Below the pieces are notes generated by a model. The model had not been told where the DNA came from and ran no database searches. It was given only the letters and a program-made list of their open reading frames with translations. DNA of 64,000 bases from Turritopsis dohrnii (taxonomy: Eukaryota > Cnidaria > Hydrozoa > Anthoathecata > Oceaniidae), in assembly GCA_027922465.2 (NCBI GenBank), contig BQMF02000047.1, positions 124,001 through 188,000 on the forward strand, read 5' to 3'. Made by a program: the position numbers and the translations under genes. The stretch's first letter is position 1. Each line of letters begins with the position of its first letter. Below, piece after piece: positions 35,988 through 48,046 of the stretch.

Positions 35988-37688
35988 TAAACAACTACTA
36001 TGACGTCACTCCATGAAAAGCTGACTAAGCATATTTAAAGGAAAAACAATACATGCTTTTTAACACTAAAGATGAATTCACGAATATCAAAAATGTTACG
36101 TCCCACAAATAAAAATGATCATTTTTTTTTTGGATCCATAAATATTCAACAGAACACGCAAAACACGGGGGAAAAAAAGTCGGGGAAAAGTGACCAATGT
36201 TTTGGGGGATGACTAAAATTTTTCCCGACCAAAAATTTTCCCTGACTTTTATTCCCCGGTAAAGTATAGAACAACTCAGACGTTATTGTAATATTTATGA
36301 TATCTTGATTATTTTCTTCTTATATTGAAAATATTTAGTCAGGGAAAAGTGACTAATTTCAAATTTAAGAAAGGGAAAAGTGACTAATTTCAAAAATTGG
36401 TCGGGGAAAAGTGACTAAAATTTTCTTAGGTGACTAAAATTTTCCCCGACTAAATTTTTTCCTGATTTTTTTCCTAATTTTTGAAGGCTACAAATAGAAG
36501 CATTGTATATTGAACTATATTTAAATCGATACAAGTGCTATCTAGAACTTTTTGTCATATCCATTGAAGGTTCAACAATAGTGAGAGCTGACCCTAACTG
36601 GATTCTTTAAAGGCTTTCCAAGTTTCAAGTACACACGACAAAAATCGGATTTTAGTCGACCTGCCGATATCTCAAACCTAGTTCCCCTTTCGTCGCGATA
36701 ACTGGAACATCGTTGATATGACGAACATTCATTCATTCATTTATTGACTTTAAATAGTTTCCAGTCATAGGAATTAAACAAAAAGTTTCAGAAATTATTA
36801 CTCACGAGAATAACGACAGATTACTAAGGTAATTAGTCTTGAGTGTGACCACAGATCAATTCAAGATGACGAAATATTCGGCCGTTCCCAAACCTCAGTT
36901 ATTTCCTTATGACATCATACAATTACCACAATGCAATGAGAAATAATCATTAAAAATCACCAATTCTGGAAAATTGTCCGTGGACAGAAGCGGAACGAAT
37001 GAATGCTAGAGAAAGAACTTGATTGGCTTCTTCCGTTTGTTCCGAGGGCTCAATAAATCTGTATTATCGAAAAAGGCCCCGATACGCCAAAAAAAAAAAA
37101 TGTTTGAAAATACTACCTCTAGATTGCCTATAAAACAGAACGGAAAAAATAGTTGCAAAGACGAAGGAGACATTTTTCCATTCCCATTGTTGTTGTTCTC
37201 GCATTAATTCGATCAACAATGATACAATCCCAACTAAAAAGCAATTTTCCACATATTAAAAAATCTATTTACACAGTAATAATTCTTATAGCTCGGATTG
37301 AAAGGAAAAAATCACTGATCGACTAAAAAAACATTTTTTCATGGAAATCTAGAAAACATATAGGTGTTGACTGTTGCTATTGGCAACTCAATAAGTTCGA
37401 ACAGAATTTTAGGGAAATCAACGAAATGACCTTTCATTATACAGATTACACTCGCTTACCCATTCAGCATATTGAATCATAATATAAAACAAAAACAGAA
37501 TAGAAGAGACACAAAAATCAAAACAAAATTCTTCTTTTTAAACTATGGCGAATAAATAAAAAAGGATATTTCTAAAATACATCTGGGTAAAAGAGAGAAT
37601 TTCTATACTTGGACTCTGTAGGCCAAATCAAAAAGCCATAAAGTGCAGACGGTAAAATCGCGAGCAAACAGTACAATAAAAGGTGATA
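35988..37688. other. Spacer with one MITE; no gene recognised
   Basis: Apart from the TCGGGGAAAA element at 36168-36475 and an A-run near 37090-37100, I see no feature. It forms the 3' flank of the minus-strand ORF at 37689-38909. Confidence 0.5.
36168..36475. mobile_element. Rearranged copy of the TCGGGGAAAAGTGACTA element
   Basis: Shares with 2651-2871 the repeated units GGGGAAAAGTGACTAA and the internal segment TCTTGATTATTTTCTTCTTA. The first part (36168-36268) is itself a small inverted repeat closing at TTATTCCCCGG. The copy is longer and appears composite, so its exact ends are uncertain. Confidence 0.65.
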
Positions 37689-38909
37689 TTACACGAATGT
37701 AATCTTTTCATTCTGTCGACCTCGTATCGTCTCCCCTTGCAGCAGTTTACTTTTTTCCGGTGTCGGTATAGCGTTCGATTCGAACACACTCTCTTCCTTA
37801 ATAGGAAATCGTTTTTGTTCTATTGCTAGCTGTATTCGACTCGCTTCGTATGATCTGGGCGATAGATCATATTCCAACAAATCGACGGAACCGATTTGTT
37901 CATTGTTGATGTTTCGACGTATATCTACTTTTAAAGGTGGAGCAGAGTGCGCACTATCCAGTGTTTTTTTCTGAACATGACATCCTCCGTTCAACGAGAC
38001 ACTGTTCGTTAAGGTATTAACGGTACACGGTTGCGAAGGTAAACTGGAAAATGCCGAGTTTACAAAACCGTTCGTATTGCTTGAGTAATGATGCTCAATC
38101 GAGCCGCTTGGAGTTTCTGGAGATCTTTCCCTTTCCGATTGGATGACATCATATCCTGCTACTTCCAAACCTCTCAGGATGTCGTTCTGATTAAACGTGT
38201 TAATCGGTTGTGGTCTATTGTTGGGGAGTGTGTTATAACGCACATTGGACGTCGCATCTTTCTCAATATCGATTGTTTCGAAACTACGGGACCGATTACG
38301 ATCGATGTTGGATTGAGGATCTGTTATCACAGCTGTTTGCACTGGAAATAAATTCGTCTTTAGAGGCACCGAGTTGCCTTTTGTTACTGTCGGCTTCATA
38401 CTGTATTTTATCAATGCCGGATCACTTCGAGAAATTTCTAATAGAGTCTTTCTATCTTTTAGCGAACAGTCCGTTGTAGGCGTTAAATTTATACCTTCCC
38501 TGCTCGTAAACGAACTGTCGATAAGTTCTCGATCAGGACTCGGTAGTTCTTTCCAGCTTCGTACCGAACATAGACTCGGCCGAGCACTATTCATGGAGCT
38601 GTTTAACGATAACGAAAGGTCGGCTCTATCGAGAGATTCTTCGCTTCGTTTGAATTCAGGAAGTCGATCGATAATAATAGGCGTTGCAGGGTACATGCTA
38701 CTGTGGGCAGGGCTACTCTGTGTGGAATTGGTAGTTTGGGCAAATGTTTGAACAGGTTTACTTCGAATTGGAGATGGGGTGCCAAATGTTACTTTGAGAA
38801 AATCGGGTAATTCTAAATCTCGTGTTAGCATACCCCGCTGATCATCCAACCGTCCACTTTGTGATATTTGAAGAACTGTCATCAAAGCTAAACAAGAAAT
38901 GCTTTGCAT
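37689..38909 (-). CDS. Unrecognised 406-aa serine/proline-rich protein
   Basis: A single uninterrupted ATG frame with balanced, non-repetitive codon use. An in-frame TAA lies about 30 nt upstream of the ATG, so this ATG is the first available unless an upstream exon is spliced in. The first residues (MQSISCLALMTVLQISQSG) could be a weak signal peptide. The remainder is predicted by eye to be disordered, rich in Ser, Asn, Pro and Arg, with many SP and RSxS-type sites (for example FGTPSPIRSKP). No domain is recognised. It might be the last exon of a larger receptor or scaffold gene whose other exons I cannot see. Its length without stops in AT-rich DNA supports real coding. Confidence 0.55.
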   Translation of the reverse strand: MQSISCLALMTVLQISQSGRLDDQRGMLTRDLELPDFLKVTFGTPSPIRSKPVQTFAQTTNSTQSSPAHSSMYPATPIIIDRLPEFKRSEESLDRADLSLSLNSSMNSARPSLCSVRSWKELPSPDRELIDSSFTSREGINLTPTTDCSLKDRKTLLEISRSDPALIKYSMKPTVTKGNSVPLKTNLFPVQTAVITDPQSNIDRNRSRSFETIDIEKDATSNVRYNTLPNNRPQPINTFNQNDILRGLEVAGYDVIQSERERSPETPSGSIEHHYSSNTNGFVNSAFSSLPSQPCTVNTLTNSVSLNGGCHVQKKTLDSAHSAPPLKVDIRRNINNEQIGSVDLLEYDLSPRSYEASRIQLAIEQKRFPIKEESVFESNAIPTPEKSKLLQGETIRGRQNEKITFV

Positions 38910-39466
38910 ATTTACAAATCGCGTTAAGGAAGACTTTTAGATCAACGCCAAAAATTATATGTTTATACACGTAACTTATACATAATTTGCTCTATAATTT
39001 CTGAATTCGATATAATGCTGCCAAGCTTCCTGACAAACTTCCTAAATCACAAGCACAAAAAGAAAAACATAAAAACCCATACCACATATAACTAACATAA
39101 CTGAAATCAGAAATCTATGCTTTGATTACTAAGTTATTAAGGTATATGTTATATACAGTTTATTTAGTTTGATAATGTGGCAGGTACCATGTTTTTTATT
39201 TACAAGCATTCTTTACCTGAATTGGCGTTCAAGACTAGTATATATATCAAAACTTTTAATAAAATTTTTAAGATTGAATGATTTTTACAAATGACATTAA
39301 TTTAATTACATATACAATCCAGGGCGTTGTGAAATTTTGTATATATGTACTACCATGAACCAATGATGTAAAATTTTATCTGAATGGCATAAAATAATAT
39401 TAAGGCGATCCTTCAGATATCAGTGATTATGACATATGTAAATCATATGCCTTAAACATTCGATAT
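38910..39466. other. No gene recognised
   Basis: Spacer between the minus-strand ORF and the first Penelope-like element. Confidence 0.5.
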
Positions 39467-42072
39467 ATGTATAAAAAGAAAGAGTTTAAAAGTAACAATG
39501 AAAAACTTAGCAACATCGTAAGCGAAATCAATAACTTAGAACCGGAAAACATTCAATATCAGGATAACCTTACAACGGTGGAGAGAAAAGCATTATCAGA
39601 GCTGCAGAACAATCCTTCAATCACCATTAAGAAAGCCGATAAGGGAGGCAGCTGGGTGATCATGGATACAGATTACTAATGAAAAAACTGAAAGCTCATG
39701 TATCCAAATATGACTGTCTGACTGAAAAAGAGATGGACTACATTACTAATTTTGAATGGAAAACAAGTAATTTTTACGTTTTACCGAAAGTTCACAAGTG
39801 CAATCCAATCAGTTTAAAAGTGAGAGAATCAAACTCGGACTATGTTGAAATTTTAAGACCAACAGATCTGAAAAGCAGGCCGATTGTAGCAGGTTGTAAT
39901 GCCCCAACACAATGATTGAGTGAGATGTTAGAAAAGATTCTACAGCCTTTATCAAAACAAGTAAAAAGATTTATAAAAGGTGATTGGCACTTTATACGAA
40001 GTCTACCATAAGATCTTAAATAGCTACGACGATGTGTTTGTATATAGCGTGGACATATCAAGTTTATATACCAACATACGACATGAATTAGGAATAAAGG
40101 CAGTTAAATATTGGGTGAAAAAATATCGAACACTCATCGCTGATAGATTTAGTGAAAGTTTTATTGTAGATAGTCTGTTACTTGTTTTAGAAAACAACAA
40201 CTTTTTATTTGATGGATCCTATCACCATCAAAACAATGGCACTGCAATGGGAACAAAGACAGCACCACCCTATGCATGTTTAGCTGTTGCTTATTTAGAA
40301 GAAGTAAAACTTTTCCCCGAAATTCTACCTAAACATTTTAGTCGACAACAATGTAATTGGATCGAAAACAATTTGAAACGATACATGGATGATGGTTTTA
40401 TCGCTTTGTTACGATCTATCAACCTACCAACATTCATGCAATGTTTTAATTCAATGGACGAATTCATCAATTTCACTGAGGAAAAGGCTCAGATTCTGTA
40501 CGAAAATGGAATCGAATTGCAAAAGCTAAATTTTCTAGACGTATCTGTAATTTTAACTAAAGATAATATTTTAAAGACAGACATTTTTTACAAAAGTACC
40601 AACGCACACGATTATTTGAATTATCGAAGCAGTCATCCACAACACACAAAAAACAATGTACCGTACAATCTTGCAAAACGAATCATCTGTTTTGTATCCG
40701 ATGATACTGTTATGAAAGAGAGACTAAAGGAACTGAAATATTTTTTGATTAGCTGCGACTATCCTAAAGAAATAATTGATAGAGGAATTTTCAACACCCG
40801 GCTCCAGGGACCAGCACCTAAGCCTCAAGCCAAAACTGTTATTCCTTTGGTCACTACTCATTTTTGCAATCTATCTTTCGAAAATATTGTTCGTAAATCG
40901 AAGTTTTTACTAAATGCAAGTTATGATGAAGATTTAAATGACACCTTCAAGGACTGCCGAATAATCTTATCTGAACGCCAACCAAAGAACCTTTTACGCA
41001 CATTGACATCTTCCAGCTTCTGTTCTGAAATCCAATCAAAACCAGAAAAACTCGTCAAGAAATGTACTGATAATAGATGCAAAATATTTCAGCTATATCT
41101 ACAAGAGACTGATAGTTTCGTTACCGCCAACCAAAAAATTTGGAGAGTTAATAAACAAATGAATTGCCATTCGAAAAATGTAATTTACTTTTTAACATGT
41201 AATGGTTGCGATGGTAAAACCTCGTACATCGGTAAAACCAACAATATTAGATTACGAACAAATGGGCATATTTCAACTTGTAGAACTGGGAGAGGTAGCG
41301 ACATATTCGACCAACACAATTACCGTTGCAGAAACAGCTCAATGCAAGAACCATATTTTAAATTGTTTTTAATGTTTACCACAACGGAGGAGAGTTTAAC
41401 TACAGTGTGTATCAAAATGTCTTATCCACCAACTTTCAAGGCGTATATTTCATTACATGTCTGAAAAAATATAGTGAATTTTATATCACAAGAAAGAGCT
41501 TTTCATGCTTCATCCGCTAATGTAAAATGTTTGCCAAAATATTTGTTCTTCGAAAAGATATTGAAGAAAAACTCAACGATTTGGCTCATTAAATTCTTAA
41601 AAGTCAATTAACTGACATGCTAATGACTTTTTAGTGGTGTAATTTTCTTTTGTTGTGCTGATGAAACTTTTAGAAAATTTTAAGTATAGCTTTGCGTATC
41701 AATTTCCCATAACAACTAATCTTAAAAATTTCAAATAAATTTTTTTTACTCTGTGATGATTTTTAATGTTTTTATTGTGTTTACAAATGACCTTCATTGT
41801 AAAATGACTTAATTGACTTTTAAGAATTTAATGAACCAAATCGTTGAGTTTTTCTTCAATATCTTTTCGAAGAACAAATATTTTGGCAAACATTTGATAT
41901 TAACGGATAGAGCGTGAAAAGCTCTTTCTTGTGATATAAAATTCACAATATTTTATCAGACATGTAAGGAGATATACGCCTTGAAAGTTGGTGGATAAGA
42001 CATTTTGATACACACTGTACATACGAAAATCACTTTCACAAACTTGGTTTGGATACAATGAACCGGCAATAA
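39467..42072 (+). pseudogene. Penelope-like element 1 (RT plus GIY-YIG), interrupted
   Basis: Plus-strand frames 39467-39679, 39679-39915 and 39980-41464 are consecutive parts of a Penelope-type ORF broken by stops or frameshifts near 39677 and 39915-39980. Recognisable parts are the N-terminal KKADKGGSWVIM block, FYVLPKVHK, the RT catalytic box RYMDDGF, and a Cys-rich linker. A GIY-YIG endonuclease core of the Penelope type (VIYFLTCNGC then SYIGKTNNIRLR) follows. A 615-bp element inserted after TTAACTA interrupts the endonuclease. The ORF resumes at 42018 and ends at a TAA at 42070-42072, so the element was intact to its C-terminus before the insertion. Confidence 0.85.
41403..42017. mobile_element. 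Foldback, mariner-type MITE with about 210-bp TIRs
   Basis: The two arms (about 41403-41615 and 41810-42017) are long inverted repeats beginning CAGTGTGTATCAAAATGTC, flanked by TA (41401-41402 and 42018-42019). The short terminus and TA target suggest Tc1/mariner. No transposase frame is present. It sits inside the Penelope-like endonuclease, and removing it with one TA restores that reading frame. A solo arm of the same family is at 63427-63636. Confidence 0.85.
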
Positions 42073-42233
42073 AAATTAATGACACCATTTTTAAGAAATT
42101 TTATTTAACAGAAACATTTTACAAGAAACATTACACAGCTGACGAAAATAAATGAAAGGCCTTCTGTGTAATTTTTAAGTGTATACAATCGAATAAATTA
42201 CCGTGGCTGATTTGGACAATTTACTTTTACTTT

Positions 42234-42764
42234 TTAATAAAAGACGCGGCCGCGTGTTTCAAATATGCGGCCGCGCCCTTTTTGCTAAACACGCGGCCGC
42301 GCATTTTGAAGCAAACACGCGGCCGCGCTCTTTACAATATCTGGTCTGTAAAACAACCATTTTGGCAGGATACGCTGAACTGGTATCTTTTACTGGTCCT
42401 CACAATATTAGTTGAAAATATGCGCCTTTGGGATGTAAAGTACAGTCTACAGTCTACAGTAATATAAAGTCGTTAAATCAAATAAACGTGTTCAAGACGA
42501 TTTAATATTATGATAAAAAGAAACTTCATTAATATATATAGTATATTACAAACTATACAAACTGTTTACCTTGGTAAATTTACTCAAGTCAGGAAGCATC
42601 ACGTTGTTGCCAGCCATGTTGTTTATTGCTCGTTTGTTTTGAATCTGTGCTAACATATCATGAAACTAACGTGAACTCAAAATGCGCGGCCGCACAATTG
42701 AAACACGCGGCCGCGTCCTTCAAATATGCGGCCGCATACTTTAATTGTGCGGCCGCGTACTTAA
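42234..42764. mobile_element. Element with two GCGGCCGC arrays, boundaries tentative
   Basis: Eight copies of the 8-bp palindrome GCGGCCGC occur in two clusters: starts at 42246, 42267, 42293, 42319 and at 42686, 42707, 42728, 42749. TTAA lies just outside both clusters (42234-42237 and 42761-42764), so a TTAA-flanked element is one reading. CCTCACAATATTA at about 42397 and its complement near 42790 form another inverted pair, so the exact ends are open. It encodes nothing. Confidence 0.6.
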
Positions 42765-42969
42765 CATTTCAAGACACACAATTGCAGCTAATATTGTGAG
42801 GATAAATTCATACAAAAAGAGGTTTGGTTTACTTCCATCAATTTTACCCGTATTTGTTATTAGTTTTCACGATATGTAAAGATATGTGCATATTGATAAA
42901 GATATTTGTAAAAAGATGTGTTTTTAATTGTTCATGTATATAATTCAAACACAACACACACACTGGACA

Positions 42970-45803
42970 TTTGTTTATTTATCTATACACACCAGTACAC
43001 ACCATGATACAAATTGTTGATAAAGATTTTGAATCTGGTTTTATTTCTATGTTTCAATATGCTGTCAAGAGTTGTTCATGTTTCTTTCACGTTGCTTTCC
43101 TGGAAACTTGCAAAACCATCGGTGTTCTTCCGTCTGGACTAGTGATTAATAAACAGCCGTTCATAGAAATTTCTGAAGAACTTACGTTAATGGGGAATGA
43201 TGTTATTCATTCATCAGAAGAACAATTGCTAGAAGCTTTAGCCGTTGGAATTGCAAAAAATGATGTCGTACGAACTTTTGTTTTGGAAAGATTTAGAACT
43301 AATTGAAAGGGATAACGAGCATGAAGACATCTGCGACTGGTGGGTCAAAATGATGGTTCATATACAGAAATTGGAAGTTGCGATTATCAAACGTAAGAAG
43401 AAGAAACTGAAAAAACTGTTAAAGAACGATGAAAGAAAACTCGAAACAGCTTTGGTAAGATTTGATGAACATTGTGATCAATTTTGTTTCAGAAAAGATT
43501 TAGAGTCGCATACTGAAACGCTATCCCCAGATCTGCCAAATATCATTACGCTATGCTGCTTAGGTCTTCCTTTTTCCTGCGATCGTGACAGTGATGCGCC
43601 CTCTACCCATGATGGTTTGGACGGCACTCCGGATAGTGTTTCAGTAAACGGCAATGATTTCGCCTGTAATGATAAAGATTTTAACTGCAATAAGGCTTCG
43701 TGTATAGACGGAAGATTTGAAGGAAAATTTGTTAGTGCTAATGTAGTCAACTTGTCACATAGGGAGCTGTCGAAGGCTGAAATCTCTTTGCTCTCAAAAG
43801 GACTTAAGTTTGTTCCCCCGTAGCTCAAGGAGGAGTTGGAAGTGTTTGGGAGAAGGCTTAGGTTAATGTGGCATTTTCGCAATGAGGAGGCCACTCCTGT
43901 ATTAAATCCGTTCTGTCCAAAATCCTTGTTTAATCCACGCGGTAAAGATGCTGCTATAGAGATTTATCTCAGCAGATTAGAGGAGGAGATTTTGGCCATC
44001 GACACAAATCTTAGGTACTCCAATCTCACACGAGAGGAAAGACAGGCTATATATACACTGAGAGATGATACTAGTATTGTGATAAAAGGTGCTGATAAGG
44101 GTTCTTGTATTGAAGTTTGGAGCAGGGAAGACTATCTTAAGGAGGCTGAGAATCATCTAGGGGATTCTGCAGTCTATCAGGAACTTCAGGGGGATGTGGT
44201 TAGTCCTCTTGTCAATATTATCAAGTATCATCTTGCACGTGTGAAAAATATAGGTGACATACTCAAGGAAACAATGGATTATTTTTTTGTTCAGAACCCG
44301 AGAATAGGAAGGTTTTATGTGCTTCCTAAGATTCATAAACGCCTTCATAAAGTACCCGGTAAACCTGTAATTTCGAATTGTGGGTACTTTACCGAAAATA
44401 TTTCTTCGTTTGTAGATTTTCATCTACAACCTTAAAGATACGAATGATTTTCTTAGGAAGTTGAAAGAACTGAATAAGAAATTACCAGAGAATTTTTTAT
44501 TATGCACAATTGATGTTGTAGGATTGTACCCAAGTACCCAAGTATTCCACACAGCAATGAGCAAGACATTAAAAAAAAAGCGCTTAACGCTAACAGCGAT
44601 AGGTACAAAAATGGCTCCCTCGTATGCCAATTTATTTATGGCTGATCTTGAAGAGAGGTTTTTAGACTCTTCTCCACTTAAACCTTTTGTGTGGTGGCGA
44701 TACATTGACGATATCTTTATGATTTGGCAACATGGTGAGCAGAGACTGAAAACGTTTCTTCAAACACTTAATGAATTTCATCCTACTATTAAGTTTACGT
44801 ATGAATTTTCTTTTGAAAAGATAAATTTTCTAGATGTGCAGGTGATTAGGAAGGGTAATAAGCTGGTCACTGATTTATATGTGAAGCCTACAGGTACTCA
44901 TCAGTATCTTCAGGTTACGTCATGTCATGTCCCACATTCCATCAGGGGAATTCCTTATAGTCAGGCCTTAAGGCTAAATAGAATTTGTTCAGAGGGTATT
45001 TATTTTGATAAAAGGTGCAATGACCTAGAAAAGTGGTTGGGAGAGCGAGGTTACAGTGACAAACTTGTTAGAGCTCAGATCCTTAAAGCAAGAAAATTCA
45101 AAAGGGATGACCTTCTTTACAGAGAGAGTCGTAAGAGTCAAGGCTCAGTCTTGACTCTCAATATCACGTACCATCCAACGTTTTCTCGTCTTAAAAAAAC
45201 TCTTTCTGATATACATTTACTTTTAACTCCTGATGAGGAACACCGCAAAGTTTTCTACCAAATACCAATGGTGGGTTTTAAACGTGGTAAAAGCCTAAGG
45301 GACCTTTTAGTTCGTGCGCAGCTCCCAAAATCTAAAGAGGGTACTGCAGGGTTTAGCAAGTGTGGTAGTAAACGTTGTGAAGTTTGTTCTGTCATCAAGG
45401 AGACTGATAAGTTTTCGGACGGTTTCTCAGAGAATCATTACCATATAAAAGAAAACAATTTAGCTAAATTTGTAATTCTAAGAATGCTGTATATTTCTTA
45501 CAATGTAAAGTATGTAAGAAAAAGCATGTGGGTAGCGCCACTACTAAATTCAGATTGCGTTTCAACAACTATAAATCTTGTAGTAGAAAACATGAGCAAG
45601 GAAAAACTGTTCCACAGGAGGTACTTCATGCTCATTTTAAAACGGAGGGTCATAACGGTATGAGAGACTGGGAGTTTATTTTGATAGACCAGGCCAGCAC
45701 ACTTGATTCTGTCCGGCGGAAAGAGTTTTTTTGGCAATATAAATTGAATACTTTTCTGCCAAACGGACTAAATGAGCGTGAAGTAACATTTGACTATGGT
45801 TAA
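42970..45803 (+). pseudogene. Penelope-like element 2 (RT plus GIY-YIG), decayed
   Basis: Frames at 42971-43306, 43245-43823, 43836-44435, 44461-45663 and 45528-45803 are consecutive pieces of one Penelope-type ORF. N-terminal parts include VNLSHRELSKAEISLLSKG and EVFGRRLRLMWHFRN. The RT has IKGADKGS, FYVLPKIHK and the catalytic RYIDDIFMIW. A segment between STQVFHTAM and TAIGTKMAPSYAN is missing, so the RT core has an internal deletion. The GIY-YIG part includes KKHVGSATTKFRLRF and ends at the stop near 45803. An in-frame stop (about 43821) and several frameshifts make it inactive. It differs in sequence from element 1, so it is a separate family. Confidence 0.85.
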
Positions 45804-46621
45804 TTTATTTCTTCACGGTTATATATGGTGTTATTTGTGACATGTTTAAAATATTTTAGTTAAATTGCTTTTGCTTAAACAAATTCATACTTTGGCCTCC
45901 ACTTTCTTTAGTGTTGAAGCCCATTTAGGTATTGTATATATTACGGAGCGTAATCGCTCCGATGCATTATAGGGAACCTATTTTGTCATTGGTCAGGTCC
46001 AGAGAGTTTACCTGATAGACCATCTTATATTTAGTACCTCTATATGTATTTATTTGTTTTCAAGTGTGTTTGTGTAAGGTTCATTTCCAATCCATGCGTG
46101 TTGCCTCGCCTCATTCTCTTTTATGCAATGTTTATTATTTTTTAACTACTCGGTAAAATTTGAAGTAAAAACCGAAAATTTTATATCAAAAACGAGTATA
46201 CTTAACAAGTTTATTCGTAAAAACAAACATGCTATCCTCATTAGGGCTTCTAAAAGCTACTTTTTTTAGAAAATCGGAACTGAATTCGTTTTTTCGTTCT
46301 TATGCTATAATGAAAAACATATTTTCGACTTTTCATTTCACATACTCGGACGTTTGTTTCATTATTTTACGAACTAAAAGCGTTTTCAAGTTGTTTTCAC
46401 TAGTACGACCTCCTAAGGAATATAGGAATGTTGTGGTGTAAGGATCGGGACCAAAACTAATTGGCGTCCTCTTAATTATGGTCATAAACATTGTTTACAC
46501 TTTCTTAATTGTCGGCGAATAATTATCACGCCGAAAAAATAAATCTACCAATCAAAATCTCTGGTATATAATAATAGCGCACGTGCAAAGCTGTATATTT
46601 TTAAGTTTGTAAAAAAAGTTA
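45804..46621. other. Spacer with a small hairpin; no gene recognised
   Basis: Contains the 7-bp-stem hairpin at 45944-45961 and otherwise no supported feature. The frame at 46229-46441 has no recognisable domain. Confidence 0.45.
45944..45961. other. 7-bp hairpin downstream of Penelope-like element 2
   Basis: CGGAGCG-TAAT-CGCTCCG is a perfect stem-loop about 140 nt after the element's stop codon. It may belong to the element's 3' end or be a chance palindrome. Confidence 0.4.
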
Positions 46622-46769
46622 CCCTATTACCCCGTTTTTAAGCCCCCCTCAGATTTACGCCCATGGGCTTAAATCCGGATTCAAGCCCATGGGCGTAAAT
46701 ACGGAGCCATTTTCAGCATTCGAGAAAAAACAAAATCATTCTCAGGTGCATCATTTTTTTTTTAAAAAA

Positions 46770-47120
46770 TCAGTCAAATTTACACGGCTTCCTTCTTAAA
46801 TAATCCTTAATTAGTAAATGCCCTTTTTCTGTGGACACATATGGTCCCTTTACTTTGTATAGTCCAGGGACTTCCAATCCATTTCCTCTTGTATTTTGTC
46901 GGCTGCCAACCACTTCTACTGTGACATTTCCACCGTTTGCCAAAATGTACGTTATATACGGGGATATAACTCTCGAAACATGACCGACGGTTTCTGCATT
47001 TTTCATAACTCTAACTGCATGTTTATCGTGCAAATTATCTGGTTGCCTTTCACAACAAAGTTCCTCTCCAAGGGAAGGTGTCCAAACATCTTTCTTGTCT
47101 ACAATGCGAAGCACACATGG
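46770..47120 (-). pseudogene. HIRAN-like domain ORF, 5'-truncated
   Basis: The minus-strand frame contains DVWTPSLGEELCCERQPDN and DKHAVRVMKNAETVGHVSR, then VSPYIT-type hydrophobic residues and GLEVPGLYKVKGP. This matches the compact HIRAN-like family seen in many marine invertebrates; HIRAN domains bind DNA ends or stalled forks in known proteins. No ATG precedes the domain before an in-frame TAG at about 47121-47123, so the 5' end is missing or a non-AUG or spliced start is needed. It terminates just inside the left TIR. Its presence within a transposon may be capture, a fused cargo gene, or a nested fragment. Confidence 0.6.
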
Positions 47121-48046
47121 CTATGATTACATCTGGAACATGGATGAGACGCCATGTTATTTTGACATGCCGGAATCATCTACTATAGATACCAAGGGAG
47201 TTCAAACTGTTAAAGTGAGAACAACTGGTCACGAAAAGCTCCGTTTTACAGCTGTCCTTTCTGCTGGAGTTAAGATTACGGCAAATGAGGTGAAAGCTGT
47301 TAGATTGCCCCCAATGATCATCTTCAAAAATCTTGTGAAACCTCCCTCTGGACATTTCCCTCCTGGTGTAGTGGTACTAGGTACCAAAGGAGGCACGATG
47401 ACAGGTGAGTTGATGGCGAACTCTTACACGAAAGAGCTATGGGGCAAACGACCTGGTACTTTTTTTCAGCAACCGAAGTCCTTGCTCATTATGGATTCTG
47501 CAAGAGCGCATACTAGCAATGAAGCTGGCTGACGCGTTAGACGGCACTAACACGAAGACCGAAATCATAGAGGGTGGTATGACGCCACTTCTACAATTTA
47601 TAGACACGCATATTAACAAACCCTTTAAAGATCACTTGCGTAACAAATGGAATGAATGGATGACGGATGGTGAAATTCAATACACAGCCTCCGGTAAACG
47701 AAAGAGAGCATCATACGAGATGGTTGTTCAGTGGATCTATGATGTCTGGCGTCAAGTAGCTACCGATGACGCCATTTTAAAAGGGTTCAAAGAATGCGGA
47801 TATATTGGATACAATGGCGACGTTAACAGCTTGCACTCTCGTCTTCGTGATACGATAGTCAAAAGAGAGATTCCTCCTGAGGTCATAGTTGATGTAAACG
47901 AATTTCTTATTCAATTGGAAGAGGAACGCCATGAAACAGGTGTCAATGAAGACGAATCAGTTGAAAGCGAGGATGATGATAATGAAGAGGATAGTGAAAG
48001 CGAGGGGAACGAAGAAGAGGACGATTATGATATTGAAGTCGTGTAA
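47104..48046 (+). pseudogene. Pogo-like DDE/DDD transposase, C-terminal part, one frameshift
   Basis: From an in-frame ATG at 47104 the frame reads into the catalytic core: first Asp in WNMDETP, second in LLIMDSARAH (about 47485-47510). After a frameshift near 47520, the third Asp is in LLQFIDTHINKPF (about 47590-47625). A C-terminal region ends in a long acidic tail and stops at 48044-48046. All three expected acidic residues are visible, but the helix-turn-helix DNA-binding domains are absent and the frame is broken once. It belongs to the DDE_1 (pogo/Tigger/CENP-B-like) superfamily. Confidence 0.8.

Noticed and set aside
42203..42467. Two overlapping plus-strand frames rich in Arg/Ala/Gly
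   Set aside because: They are translations of the GCGGCCGC array.
45228..45242. CTGATGAGGAA, reminiscent of a hammerhead ribozyme core (Penelope elements can carry them)
   Set aside because: It lies inside the coding frame of Penelope-like element 2, and I see no matching GAAA and stem III arrangement around it.
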